The notes beneath the pieces are model-generated. The model was not told the DNA's origin and made no database searches. It saw only the letters and a program-made list of their open reading frames with translations. Of a stretch of DNA of 64,000 nucleotides, positions 32,758-44,409 are shown piece after piece; the first letter of the stretch is position 1, and every line of letters starts with the position of its first letter. Source of the DNA: Deroplatys truncata (taxonomy: Eukaryota > Arthropoda > Insecta > Mantodea > Mantidae); the NCBI GenBank assembly GCA_030765065.1, contig CM060989.1, forward strand, positions 62,138,001 through 62,202,000, read 5' to 3'. Made by a program: the position numbers and the translations under genes.

Positions 32758-33893
32758 CAGTAGAATCTCGTTAGCACATTTTTGCAGGGACCTAAGGATT
32801 TGGACGTCATAGGCGGGAAAACGTGTTAACGAAAATGCAAAATCTGCAATTTAAAAACACAGTTATGTAATAAAAATCTAATAATTACTACATCTCCATG
32901 GGCAATTTAAATCGATTTTGAGTACAATTTCATACCGAATACGATCCGCGTTTCCATGTTAAATTCAATATGTTTAAATGGATTTGGATACACAAAGCCT
33001 GAGAATAAATAATTCAAGCTTTTATTTTGGTCAACTTGGATTTTTTAGGTTATGAATGTTTTTGAGCAATAAATTGCGAATTGTGGAAGTAGTAGCTTTG
33101 CTATGATTTTTTTTTACACATGTGATAACAGTTTCCGCTAAAAAAGAAAACAAAATTATGAGTGTGCATCATGCTACGAGTACAATAGACGATAGTATCT
33201 TTGGCGTATACAATACGATTTGAATACAGTAGGTGTTTCCATGCAACAAATTTCGTTCCAATCCTATTTTCCAAGAGGAAAGTTTTGTTTTAGCATCTTT
33301 CCCTTCTTTAAAAGCAGTTTCAATCAATTCAGGTTTGCTAACAATTGTGTCTAAGGTTGACGGAGAAATGTTTAACTTCCACACTACATCAACATGTTTT
33401 ATATTTGGACTGTGATCTATTTCAAGGATTTTCAGTTTTTCACTGTTGGTTATTTACTACACTTTCTTTTCTTTCTTTTTTTTCATTGCAAATGAAAAGT
33501 TAAAATACAATCTACGTACCTATGTTTGATCATCACTCAACATTAGAAACTATCGTTAGCGTTCACCATGCCCAGAAATCGTGTCACACAAATATTTACA
33601 TACATGCATGTGATTGGCTGCCGATATCCACCCCGTGACCAAGGATTGACCAAAGTAGCAAATGAGGACGTCAAACTATGAACGTGTTAAACGCCTACTC
33701 TCACTGGACAGATCAAGGATTGGCCAAAACAGCGAATGAGGACATCAAACTTCAAGCGTAGTAAGCGGGACCGGGAAAACGCACTAAGCAAATGTTATTT
33801 ATTATATTTGGTGATTTGGTACCGGGACTTTTATAATTCAACGTAATACACAGGAAAACGTGTTAATGAGGAACATGTAACGAGATTCCACTG
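32758..33893 (-). mobile_element. Tigger/pogo-like DNA transposon 2
   Basis: The ends CAGTAGAATCTCGTTAGCAC (left) and the complement of ACGAGATTCCACTG (right) are inverted repeats, each flanked by TA (32756-32757, 33894-33895). The minus strand at 33169-33410 has the CENP-B-like helix-turn-helix remnant (LNISPSTLDTIVSKPELIET). No catalytic domain remains in the 1136 bp. It lies 138 bp from THOC1 exon 5. Confidence 0.88.
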
Positions 33894-34026
33894 TAGTTAA
33901 TCATTAAATGAATTTTTGGTACACCAATAGCATGTTTTGATTGCTCACAGGGTTGTTCAGGTGATACTAGGCATTGTCAAAAGAAGACCAGCATTGGGTA
34001 TATTAAATATTCATTCACAGATAAAA

Positions 34027-34518
34027 AACAATTTGATGTGTTACATTCATATGATTTTCTCTACCCTCTATTGCTTATTAGTGACTATACAAATTATTCT
34101 TATGATAGTTTATTTTTCTATCTACTTCATTGGAATTGAGATAAACCTTCACAGAAATAGCTACATTACACATTTTGTTAGGATACAAAGAGAACAATAG
34201 TCAAATATTTAAGAACTGGGTGCTATATGCTGGCCCTAAAATTCCATACTGTTTACATGCTATCATGAGAAACAACTGAAAAGTGACAGGACTTAAAGGA
34301 ATGACAAATATTGAAAAAAAATCGAACCATTAATAATGGTTATCTCAGAAATGGCAAAAAAAGGTATTTGAAATAAATTGTGTGTTTTAAAGAGATGCCC
34401 ATTTTTGGTGTAGTAACTTTTCGTCTATCACTTAATGTTTACTAGTGCAAGATTCTGCAATATTCCTTCCAAAAGAAAAGGACTTGACAGACTATTGCCA
34501 GAAAATTCAAGATATACA
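34027..34518 (-). repeat. Old repeat A, first part, ending at an LTR insertion
   Basis: This diverged minus-orientation copy starts TTTGATGTGTTACATTCATA and runs to CAAGATATACATT. The last ~290 bp (34228-34518) are duplicated after the LTR fragment at 35291-35583. Confidence 0.8.
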
Positions 34519-35290
34519 TTTGATGCAGTAATTTGTATCATAAATTATTTAAATGTAAAGAGTGATTATAGTATGAATATGCATTTTTGTGTAACATTGA
34601 TTTGAGATGTTTGTTGATTGTAATTATTGTTGGGAAGTAAGTTTATACTGCCTTACTGAAACTGACAATAATAGCGTGCAATAATGCAGCAAGGGGGTGA
34701 GCTGTTTATCATTATTGGAGACGAGGAAGTTACGTAATGTTGGCGCGTTTTATTAGCCAATCGCAGCTCAGTTATAATCTTTAGGCGTATCGGTGTGTAG
34801 TAGTATAAATAGAGGCTAGGTTAGAGGTAAAGTCCTTCGGTCCGTCAGTTCATCAAAAATCTTTGTACACTACACGTCGTATTCAGCCCGTCAGTTCATC
34901 GAAAATATTTGTAAAGTACACGTCGCCTTCAGTCAGTCAGTTCGTCGAAAGTATTTGTACGGCACACATCGGATATCAATTTGCAGGTTACGCGTAACAG
35001 AGTTATAAAAAAATCTCAAGTATTATAAAGTTAATTATACAAAAAGTTGAAGTACGCGAATTAAGATTGATCAGTAATGAAGTTATTATAACAGTTTCAG
35101 TTTGGCGAGTGTCAAGATCAATGTGTAAATGTGAGTAAATGTGTTCGACAATAAAAGTGTAAAACAAATTCTTTCATCAGTGTTATTTTTGGATAAGAGA
35201 CTCCCTTCCGTTTACACAACCTGTATAAAGAGAAGTGCTTGACCAAAAGATCATAGCTAGCCGGAGGACAGTGAACAAAAATTAAATAAA
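34519..35290 (+). mobile_element. Family 1 LTR, 3'-truncated
   Basis: It starts TGATGCAGTAATTTGTATCA and aligns with the 14-kb LTR to GAGGACAGTGAACAAAAATT, stopping about 170 bp short of the LTR end. Internal parts of the LTR are tandemly varied: the CATCAAAA/TTTGTACACTACACGTCG block is present as three diverged units (34850-34970), against two in the 14-kb copy. It is bounded by a long direct duplication of the host repeat rather than a 4-bp TSD. Confidence 0.85.
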
Positions 35291-35870
35291 ATGCTGGCCC
35301 TAAAATTCCATACTGTTTACATGCTATCATGAGAAACAACTGAAAAGTGACAGGACGTAAAGGAATGACAAATATTGAAAAAAAATCGAACCATTAATAA
35401 TGGTTATCTCAGAAATGGCAAAAAAAAGTATTTGAAATAAATTGTGTGTTTTAAAGAGATGCCCATTTTTGGTGTAGTAACTTTTAATCTATCACTTAAT
35501 GTTTACCAGTGCAAGATTCTGCAATATTCCTTCCAAAAGAAAAGGACTTAACAGACTATTGCCAGAAAATTCAAGATATACATTTTATCTGTCTGTAAAT
35601 ATCTTTAATAGGTGGTATTTTAATCAAAATCATTAAGAGCCATTTTTAGACAATCAAAAGCTTTGAAAAATGTTCCAAGTAAAGGGCAGTTTGGGATCTT
35701 CTTGAAAACCTTTGTGTCACGTTTTTGGAAGATATTGAACTTATTTACCAAGTTTGGTATTTATTTGACATTTAATTTTTTGAGTTACGCTGTTCACAGA
35801 CAAATACATGGAACCTTTTTCTAAATTTTTTTTTTATGGAATGCAATGTTACAGAAAAAAAAACAAAAAG
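35291..35870 (-). repeat. Old repeat A, second part, beginning with the duplicated segment
   Basis: It starts ATGCTGGCCCTAAAATTCCA as at 34228, repeats about 290 bp with a few substitutions (for example ACGTAAAGG for ACTTAAAGG), then continues into the rest of repeat A (CATTTTATCTGTCTGTAAAT). A low-complexity A/CA run ends it near 35895. Confidence 0.8.
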
Positions 35871-35949
35871 AAAAAAAAAACACACACACACACAATCTCA
35901 CAATAATGCACTCTTGCTATTGTGAGAGGTAATTTTGTTGCCAAATGCT

Positions 35950-36179
35950 CAAGTTTTTGTAGTATATCCTCTTGTTAAAACTGTATGCTACTGCATGTTT
36001 TTTGTTGTGGACTGATCCAATAAAACCAAATTTATTTGCAATATCATGATTGCTTTTCTGGAAGGAGGCAATTGATCAGGGAACTGCACATGAAATTCTG
36101 CACAAACAGGATGAGGTGATTCGTAATTGTGGTAACATTTACACACAAAAATGCGCTGCCCTGGAGTCAACTGTTCCAT
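35950..36179 (-). pseudogene. mariner-like transposase N-terminal fragment
   Basis: The minus strand reads MEQLTPGQRIFVCKCYHNYE and then VCAEFHVQFPDQLPPSRKAI, the DUF4817-type N-terminal helix-turn-helix of a mariner-superfamily transposase. Only about 60 residues remain before the sequence degenerates. A different mariner derivative (36325-37098) lies just upstream of its start. Confidence 0.7.
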
Positions 36180-36324
36180 TCTGGTAAAGCACTATTTCAA
36201 AGCAACATTCCAAGACAGGAGGCGACACTTGTATGGGAAAGAATGGGGATCACTGCTCCCAGCCGCTGAGAAACAAAACTGCGCATGCAACAGTTTTTAA
36301 ATGAATGCTCTTTATATACATATA

Positions 36325-37098
36325 CAGGGAGAGCCAAAAAACTACGAACTGCCTGTGCAGTGTTTTTATTGTCCACGTCCTTGGTGCTTGTTCCCATCTG
36401 CCACTATCATAGAAAGGCGCAGATGAAACCATACAACATTTTTAAAACTACTTTTAAAGGCTTTACTTACCACTTTATGAAAGGAGAAGCTGAAACTGGC
36501 CACTGTCATTGTCCATACATTTTTGACACCTCTTTAGGAAACTATCCATCACTTGCCAATTTTTTTTGAGTCAAGAGTTAAAGCCTGTACATATGTGAAT
36601 AAAATTCTGCTCCCTTTTTTTAGAGAATTAATAGCCAGGGAGCGTGATTTTGACTTTTTTCAACAAGACACTGCAACAGCTTATACTCCAATATTTTGAT
36701 GAGAAAAATTGAAAGTGTGTTTGAGGACAGAATTATTACTACAGATTTGTGGCCCCCTCAGTCGCCTGACCTAATCCCCTACGATTTCTATCTCTGGGGT
36801 AACCTAAAACAAAGTATACAAGACAAACCCACACACCCTGGAAGAATTAAAACAAAATATCTGCCAGGAAATTGCCAGCATTTCTCAACGTGAACTACGG
36901 CGAGTGATGGATAGTTTCCCAAAGAGGTGCCAAAAATGTATGGTGGCCAGTTTCAGCATCTCCTTTCATAAAGTAGTTTTAAAAATGTTGTATGGTTTCA
37001 TACACGCCTTTCTATGATAACAGCAGACAGCAGGAGTGCTGAGGATGCAGACAGGAAAAACATCGCGCAGCCGGTTTGTAGTTTTTTGGCTCACCCCG
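36325..37098 (+). mobile_element. Fold-back mariner derivative
   Basis: Terminal repeats CAGGGAGAGCCAAAAAACTA and the complement of TAGTTTTTTGGCTCACCCCG are flanked by TA. The inverted homology extends far beyond the ends: about 36370-36560 pairs with about 36893-37030 (both contain GATGGATAGTTTCC or its complement, and CATACAACATTTTTAAAACT or its complement). Between the arms is a transposase C-terminal fragment (36696-36893: WPPQSPDLIPYDFYLWGNLK, last catalytic Asp present). It is non-autonomous. Confidence 0.85.
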
Positions 37099-37621
37099 TA
37101 TAACTTAATATAACTTTCAGCACATAGATCGTTTTTGAACCCCGTGTCTTAGTGTATTTTTTCAAAATCAACATAAATTCGGACATGATCACTTACAACA
37201 TTGGTTATAAGGCGCATGAATAAATGTATGGAGGTTGCAATATACGAGAGGTTACTAAAGTAAAACCTTGACATTTTTCCACCACTATGGGATAAGTCGC
37301 TAGAATCTGGTGATATTCGGGTTGCTAGGTTCCATTCATAACTGGCAACTGCTCCATAAACACGCAATATGTATTGGGAAGGTAATTATATTGTATTTGT
37401 TACGTTGGCACTCTGTTTTTATATTTGCACACCGACCATATAGTCTCTAACTGATGTACTGATTAAAATATTAATAATAATTATATTACTATTTATATTA
37501 GATTAGTTATAATACTTCTGTAGAAGTAAGGTACATAAATACTGAATTTATATTCCTATAACTTTAAAATGCTTTCTTATAAATCATTTGCTGTGCATAG
37601 TAGTGACATTTTAGGTTTAAA

Positions 37622-37834
37622 TTAATCTGAGTTTTATTTATGGACGCCCTTTAACTGCTGTGGTCCTTAGCGTCCCATTCTATAGTGGGCGTGAAAGACC
37701 GGTAATTTTGCTCAGAGGCTTCTTTATCAGGCTTGAGGTTCTTTTACGTACAATAAATCTATGATAGGGAACACCAGCTTTACTTCCGTTCCAAAGGAAG
37801 CCATGCTAACGATTTTTATGACCAAAAAATTTTA
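37622..37834 (-). repeat. tRNA-type SINE C copy 3 (5'-truncated)
   Basis: It matches copies 1 and 2 from the tail (GAGTTTTATTTATGGACGCC on the plus strand) to GAAGCCATGCTAACGATTTT and then stops, so the tRNA-like head is absent. Confidence 0.7.
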
Positions 37835-38104
37835 ATGTGCTTTTCTTTTTTATTCTAATAATGATAAATCTTATTGGTAACCAATAATATACTACACTGG
37901 CCACAGACTAACCTTGAGATTAAAAACAAACCACATTGACAGAAGGTTAGTGTGCATAACTGGAGTATATACTGCTATCACTGGAGTAAAATTTGAAAAA
38001 TTATCATTCTAACAGTGCTTTAAACCCCTTATTATCCTTAAAGTACAAAATAGAATTGTTTTATGAAATCATTTTAATGTGGAACACATTTTGTTTTATA
38101 TGTA

Positions 38105-38967
38105 TAGTAGAATCCCATTAGTGCATTTTTGCAGGGACCTGAGGATTTGGACATCATAGACAGGAAAAACATGTTAACGAAAATACAAAATCTGCAATTT
38201 AAGAACATATTATGTAATAAAATCTAATAATTACTACATTTCCATGTTAAACTCAATACGTATTGAGAATTTGAGATTGATTTGGATACACAAAGTCCGA
38301 GAATAAACAATTCAAGCTTTTATATTGGTCAACTTGGATTTACATTGGCAAACATGTTAAACATATGTTAGTTTTACTTTATTATTATTAGATACATAAT
38401 TAATTGAAATTAATTATACTTTTTACAACCTTAGCCAGTCTTGGCAAGTTATTAATAGAGTCAACTGAAAAATTCAATGTGTTCAAATCCCAGCTGTGAC
38501 ATTGAATTTTTCAGTTGACTCTATTAATAATAAGTTAGTTTGTTTCCCTATATAATTTAAGCAGGTTTTGAGGTTAGTAAATGTTTTTGAGAAGAATAAA
38601 TTGTGAATTATGGAAGTGGTTTTTCTGTGTGTTTTATTACGCATTTGATAATTTCCACTAAAAAAAATAAAATGACGAGTGTGCATCGTGTTACAAGTAC
38701 AGTAGAAGGTAATATCTTTGTCGTGACCAAGAATTGACCAAGTAGCAAACTTCGAACGTGTTAAGCGCTACACCCACTGGACCGACCAAGGGCTGGCCAA
38801 AACAGTGAATGAGGACGTCAAACTTCGAACATAGTATGCAGGATTGAAAAATGTACTAAACAAACACTATTTATTACATTTGGTGCTTTTGGTATCGGAA
38901 CTTTTATAATTCAATGTAATACATGGGAAAACATGTTAACGAGGAACGTGCTAACGAGACTCCATTG
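38105..38967 (-). mobile_element. Tigger/pogo-like non-autonomous transposon 3
   Basis: The ends TAGTAGAATCCCATTAGTGC and GCTAACGAGACTCCATTG are inverted, with TA on each side. It is colinear with 32758-33893 but has lost the ORF. A foreign 82-bp hairpin derived from a SINE lies within (38449-38530). Confidence 0.82.
38449..38530. repeat. Perfect 32-bp hairpin with a B-box-like loop
   Basis: Arms 38449-38480 and 38499-38530 are exact reverse complements (core CAACTGAAAAATTCAATG). The 18-nt loop GTTCAAATCCCAGCTGTG is a pol III B-box-like (T-arm) sequence. The right arm plus loop matches the SINE body at 19640-19800, so the left arm is an inverted copy of SINE sequence. Confidence 0.9.
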
Positions 38968-39129
38968 TATTTGAAATATTCAATAAACTATGAAATAAAT
39001 AACTACAGTGTTCCATTTAAATTAATATCAAATTAAAGAGAATTATTACAGCGCAGAAAAACAAAACTCTCAGTTTGACATCAGTAATTTTCTTATTTCC
39101 AAACCAATTTTAAATAGTTTTTGTTACAA

Positions 39130-39215
39130 TGTATGAATGAAGAATGGAGATCAACTGGCCAGTCGACCTACAACTGATGATGGAAACGAAGGCTTCTGAA
39201 ACATGTGCTGTATAA
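39130..39215 (+). repeat. PLE-like 3' tail with hammerhead-like motif
   Basis: CTGATGATGGAAACGAAGGC followed by TTCTGAAACATGTGC matches the arrangement at the PLE ends in this window (CTGANGA, stem, GAAAC, ATGT). No PLE protein sequence precedes it, so it is a solo remnant. Confidence 0.5.
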
Positions 39216-39584
39216 TAACAGGGTAAGAGAAGCAAAGGTGTCCTAAATTTGACTTCTAATGCTCAAGTATTTAACCTCGCCTTCACTGTTAAAAAGTTTC
39301 TAAATAAATAATTACTTATAATTTCCTCAAATAGGGAGTCTAACTTACTTTTTTCTTGTGGTCATGCAAAGAGCATGAATTTCAAAGCCATCACACAGTG
39401 ACACACTCTTTAAAAATCTGATTCGCTTTACCTACTGTATCCTACAACAAAATGCATAAAAGTGATTTGAAATTTAATCTGGATAGCAAGAAGTAATTAG
39501 AATAATAATCTTTTCTAAGAATCGTTTGTAGAAGAATGAATAGAGAAAGTCATGTGAACATAACACATCGGTGTGGGATTTTTA

Positions 39585-39860
39585 CCTACCATACTAGCCT
39601 CTAGTTCCCAAGGTCGCGGGTTCAAACCCGGCGGAGGGCAATGGACTTTTTCAGGTGTAAAAATCCTTAGCATGGCTTCCTTCGGAAGGGAAGTAAAGCC
39701 AGTGGTCCTGTGTCGTACATTTACTGCACATAAAAGAACCTCAAGTCTGATAAAGAGGCCTCTGAGCAAAATTATCGGTCTTTCACGCCCAATATAGAAT
39801 GGGACGCTAAGGACCATAGTAGTTAAAGAGCATCCATAAATAAAACTCAATTCAATTTAA
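39585..39860 (+). repeat. tRNA-type SINE C copy 4 (plus strand)
   Basis: This is the clearest copy. A tRNA-like head with the B box GGGTTCAAACCCGG (39618-39631) is followed by the family body and the tail TTAAAGAGCATCCATAAATA with AACTCAATT. Translation of the body gives only chance ORFs. Confidence 0.8.
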
Positions 39861-39874
39861 TTTGTGGGATTTTT

Positions 39875-40038
39875 ACTTTCTCTACTACATATAGTAAATA
39901 GGGGAAGTACTGCATTCCTCCAGAAATACATGTTTTCAGCACCCTGAATCCAAATAAAGTATTTTTGAAAACATGTCTGTGAACAGCATAACTCAAAAAG
40001 AAAAGTTAGATAAATACCAAACTTGGTATTTAAGTTTA
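39875..40038 (+). repeat. Old repeat A, left part, split by a LINE
   Basis: It runs ACTTTCTCTACTACATATAG to ACCAAACTTGGTATTTAAGT and stops where the LINE starts. The repeat resumes at 42411. It is more diverged than the young copies and lacks the GT block. Confidence 0.8.
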
Positions 40039-40071
40039 GTCATTAACTATAATTATCTATTTAGATTCTAA

Positions 40072-42121
40072 ATCTATTGCACTTTATTCTGCCAAAATAG
40101 TTATATTAATGTATTCAGTATTCATTTTAATGCATGTTGCCATACTAAAACTAAAGTTGTACATAAGAACAAAAACTCAAAAGTTAAACTAGATTCTGAA
40201 ACCATTAAGCTCAGAAATAAAATGAAGCAGTATTATGAATTACATAAATCAACAGCAAATGAACATTACAAAAATTTGTACAAACAGACAAAAAAGCATT
40301 ATTTGGTAACTCTTAATGATCTTAAAGCTTCTGTGTATAGAAGCAAAATAAACAATTCAGGGAACATTGGTAAAACAACATGGGGTATAGTTAACGATGC
40401 TAGAAAAAATAATCCCAACACTAAAGATCTGGAATTGAACATAAATGGCTCAGTACAAAAAGGCCCTATTCAATTATGTGAATATATAAGTGATTTTTTT
40501 CTGAATTTTTGCGGTACAATCAAGTTACCAAATTCCTGTAACCAATTTTAACTCTAAAACAATATATCCATCTGTTTTTATTAATCCTGTGACTACAACT
40601 GAAATTATTTGTATCATAAATAAGTTACCAAACAAAACCACTAGTGGTTGGGATGAAATTAATTCCCTAACTCTAAAACAGTGTAAACATGTTCTTGCAA
40701 GCCCTCTTGAGTATCTTATTAATTACTCTATTTTGAGAGGAGAGTTTCCGGAATGTCTTAAAATATCAATAGTCACTCCCGTGCATAAAAAAGGTGATAC
40801 TAAGGACATCAATAACTTCAGGCCAATTACATTAACATCTGAATTAGCCAAAATTTTTGAAAGCGTTATATTACGTCTGATTCATTTCTTAGAAAAACAT
40901 AATGTCATTACTAATTCACAACATGGTTTCAGGAAACATTATTCTACTATTTCAGCAATAATGGAGTGCACGAGTAATATAGTCAAACACCTAGAAAATA
41001 AAGAAAAAACTGCAACACTATTTTTTGACCTTACCAAAGCATTTGATTGTGTAGATCATACTATTTTATTGACCAAGCTGGAAGCATTTGGGATTAGGGG
41101 TCTAACTAGAGATCTAATTTGCTCGTATCTTATTGGCAGAAAGCAGGCTACTCAAATATATCATAAACAAGGAAACTTAACAACCAAAACTACTTCCAAA
41201 TTTAAAACTGTAAAATATGGAGTACCTCAAGGCTCAGTATTAGGTCCCCTTTTATTTATTCTCTATGTGAATGACATTCCTACCACAGACAATAGTAAAG
41301 TTATTTCATATGCCGATGACACAACTACTGTATGTTGGGATATTTCAACTGAGAAACTACTTAACACAATGACAAGAAACATCAACTCGCTTTTTAAATT
41401 TTTTAGGGAAAATAATTTAAAATGTAATATGTCGAAGACCAAACTAATCCAATTTAATCTAAGGAATTCTAACAATACGCATAATACTCTTCAACTACCA
41501 AATTATAATATAGTTAGCACAAATGTACATAAATTTCTGGGAATCATAATTGACCAAAAATTAACATGGTCAGAACACATTCAGCATATTTGTGGTAAAA
41601 TTAGCAAGTCATTGTATTTACTTAGGTATTTCTCAAATATTCTTCAAGAAAGAGAATTAAAAATGATATACTATGGGGTCATCCTTCCTCATTTAATGTA
41701 TGGGATAGAAATCTGGGGGTGTTGTACAAAAGCAAACATTGAAAGACTACTGAAATTACAGAAGAAGGCAATCAGAATAATATATCACTTAAATCATAGG
41801 GATTCGTGCAGAACATTTTTTAAAGATAAACAAATTCTTACAGTAATTTCATTATATGTTTATAAAGTAATAATATATGCATTACAAAAAGATAATTTGA
41901 GAAACAATGATATTCATCACTACAATACACAACATAACAGTGATTTCTTCAGACAGGGTTTTAGAATTGCAGTTAGTTACAAGGATCCTAAAGTAATGGG
42001 ACAATTCCTATATAATAAGCTGCCAGATTTTGTAAAGCAACCTAATACAGCACATAGTTTTAAGACTAGGCTTAAGAGTTACCTAATAAATAAGGCTGTC
42101 TATACCATGGACGAATTGTAG
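40072..42121 (+). pseudogene. LINE reverse transcriptase, one frameshift
   Basis: The first part, open from 40072 to 40551, is the linker before RT (LRNKMKQYYELHKSTANEHY). A frameshift near 40505 moves the reading to the frame of 40509-42121. RT motifs in order: NNFRPITLTSELAKIFE, FFDLTKAFDCVDH (first catalytic Asp), YGVPQGSVLGPLLFILYVND, and SYADDTTTV (catalytic DD), then a thumb ending GIEIWGCC and the C-terminal KLPDFVKQP. The 510-codon main ORF is intact, which suggests a fairly young copy. Function is target-primed reverse transcription. Confidence 0.92.
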
Positions 42122-42221
42122 TATGTAAGTTTGAATAAATTGTATTATAAACCTGTAATTACATAATAAGTAACCATTTGACAATGTCAGAAACTGTATT
42201 TCAGTCTATTGACAATAAATG

Positions 42222-42225
<4 letters not shown>

Positions 42226-42308
<83 letters not shown>
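42226..42308. repeat. (ATT)n microsatellite, LINE tail
   Basis: About 28 units. The poly-Ile ORFs on both strands across this run are artefacts. Confidence 0.95.
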
Positions 42309-42309
<1 letters not shown>

Positions 42310-42410
42310 AAATTCTTTCCTACAAAATTATTTTTAATATTTGGTCCTTGTTGCTCAAACGATTTCTTATGAAGTAAGATTGGTATTAATTTTATTATCT
42401 TTTGTTTTTT

Positions 42411-42991
42411 TATCTTCCAAGCATGCGACATGAAGATTTTCAAGAAACTCCCCCACCCCAACTAACCTTTATATGAAACATTTTTTTAAAATTTTAATTT
42501 TCTAGAAATGGCTAACGATTTTGATTAAAATACCATATATGAAAGATATTTACATGACAAGTAAAATGTGTATTTTGAATTTTCTGGAAATAGCCTAGGA
42601 AGTCCTCTTCATTCGGAAGGAATTTTGTATAATCTTGTATAACTTGTAAACGTTAAGTGATAGACAAAAACACACCACACAAAAATGTAGATGTGTTTAA
42701 AATGCACAATATACTTAAAATAAAGTTTTTTTTTTTTCCATTATTAAAAGTTTGAATTGCTCAATACCTGTCATTCTTTTAAAGCCCCATCAATTTTCAG
42801 TTGTTTCTTAAACATTTGACTATCGCTGTTTTTTTTGTATGTGTAAACGTGTAATGGAGCTATTTTTGCAATGGTTTATTTGGATTAAATGTAGTGGAAG
42901 AAAAATAAGCTCTAGTAAGAATAGTTTGTATACCCACTAATAAAGATAGAGGGTAGAGAAAGTCATGTGAACGTATCACCTCATATTTTTT
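42411..42991 (+). repeat. Old repeat A, right part
   Basis: It resumes the repeat interrupted at 40038 (ATCTTCCAAGCATGCGACAT onward) and ends GTAGAGAAAGTCATGTGAAC with a CATATTTTTT tail. Confidence 0.8.
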
Positions 42992-43092
42992 TGTCATATT
43001 TCAACACTTCAAAGTCAAAAATGGATGTTATCTTTTGCATTTATTAGCAAATTGTATGTTATTAAATGTTCTGCCATAGTACATACACATAC

Positions 43093-43188
43093 CTGATCTT
43101 TCAGAGAATGGAAAGAACTTGGCCAAGAAAAGAAGAATCCTCCCACAGAATACAGTATTTTGTGATCTGGACAATCGCCTCAGTAAGT
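43093..43188 (-). CDS. THOC1: THOC1 exon 4
   Basis: This exon covers about residues 137-168. After a TTTAATTTCAG acceptor it completes an Asp codon and encodes [20 protein letters not shown] then [11 protein letters not shown], almost identical to the vertebrate THOC1 block. It ends with one nucleotide of a Gly codon before GTATGT. Confidence 0.97.
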
Positions 43189-43568
43189 CTGAAATTAAAG
43201 AAATTAAAATACACAAAAAGAAACTTAGACAAATTAGAAGCACAAAAGGGCTATTGATAAACTTCGCTAGTTTCTCCATCTAAGTAATTATAACTGCTAA
43301 AACTTTGTGTAAACTGTAGTGGACACATTCTATCAAGGTGTTCACATTGTATGCCAACTCTCACACCTTGAATTGGTGATCACTGAGTTGGGCCTTGTGA
43401 AATTTTGTCAATCCTAGGTTTTTGGGATATCCTGAGTGCTCATCATCTTGAATGGACGTACAGTCACATTTTTAACAGTCAAAAATGAAGGGGAAGAGCC
43501 GTTTAATGTTAAATTTAACTCCTCTTGTATTTCTGTTGGGGCTAAACCCTTCAAAACAAGCTCATATT

Positions 43569-44409
43569 ACTTTCTCTACTACATATAGTAAGTAGGGGAA
43601 GTATTGTATTCCACCCAAAAATTCGATACCGAGATTTCAACGGAAATATATGTTTTGAGACCCCCTGGATCCAAAAAAAGCATTTTTGGAAACATGTCCG
43701 TGTGTGTGTCTGTCTGTGAACAGCATTAACTCAGAAACGAACAGTCGGATAAACACCAAACTTGGTATTTAGGTTCAGTATCTTCCAGAGATGCGACACG
43801 AAGGTTTTCAAGAAAATCCTCCCACCCCGGAATACCTTTTACATGGAACATTTTTCGAAAATTTTAGTTTTCTCAAAAATGGCTCTAACGATTTTGATTA
43901 AAACATCATATGTTTACGATATTTTCATGACAAATAAAATGTATATCTTGAATTTTCTGGGAATGTCTCCAAAAGTATTCTTCATTGTGAACAACTTTTG
44001 CTTAACTGGTAAACCATAAGAGATAGACAAAATTTTACTACACAAAAAATTTAGATCGCGTTAAAATACACAATTTATGCCATATACATTTTTTTTTGTT
44101 GAGTGAACCATTTTCGAGATATTGCTTGTTATTCCCTTAAATTTTCCAATGCTTATGCTTTTTCTCAAATCCGTTATTCAATGTTTTTTATCCTGGTAAT
44201 GCAAAGAAAATGGAATACTCCACATAGCAACCAGCTCTTAAAATATTTGACTATCGCTTAAAGCCTACCAATTCCCCTTGCACCTACAAGAAAATTAGCA
44301 ATAAGATTAACATCTCGATTAACATGAAGCATATGGAGAATAAGCGTTTGTAAAAATAGTTTGTAGAAGAGTAGAGAAAGCCATGTGAGTGTAACACATC
44401 AGATTTTTT
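43569..44409 (+). repeat. Repeat A complete copy
   Basis: It has intact ends (ACTTTCTCTACTACATATAG; GTAGAGAAAGCCATGTGAGT then CAGATTTTTT). The internal GT block is short (43700-43718). It is in intron 3. Confidence 0.85.

Larger units (their letters stand above)
40041..42310 (+). mobile_element. LINE (Jockey/I-type), 5'-truncated, with (ATT)n tail
   Basis: The LINE is inserted in repeat A. It carries a linker and complete RT but no endonuclease and no RNase H. Its 3' end has an AATAAA (42216) and then about 28 ATT units (42226-42308), an expanded simple-repeat tail. It is colinear with a LINE 3' half. About 100 bp between the tail and the resumption of repeat A at 42411 is unexplained. Confidence 0.9.

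Noticed and set aside
39573-39797. Conserved-looking peptide MASFGREVKPVVLC present in several places
   Set aside because: It is a translation of SINE C; the five copies have unrelated frame breaks.
42178-42461. Poly-Ile ORFs on both strands
   Set aside because: Artefact of the (ATT)n LINE tail.
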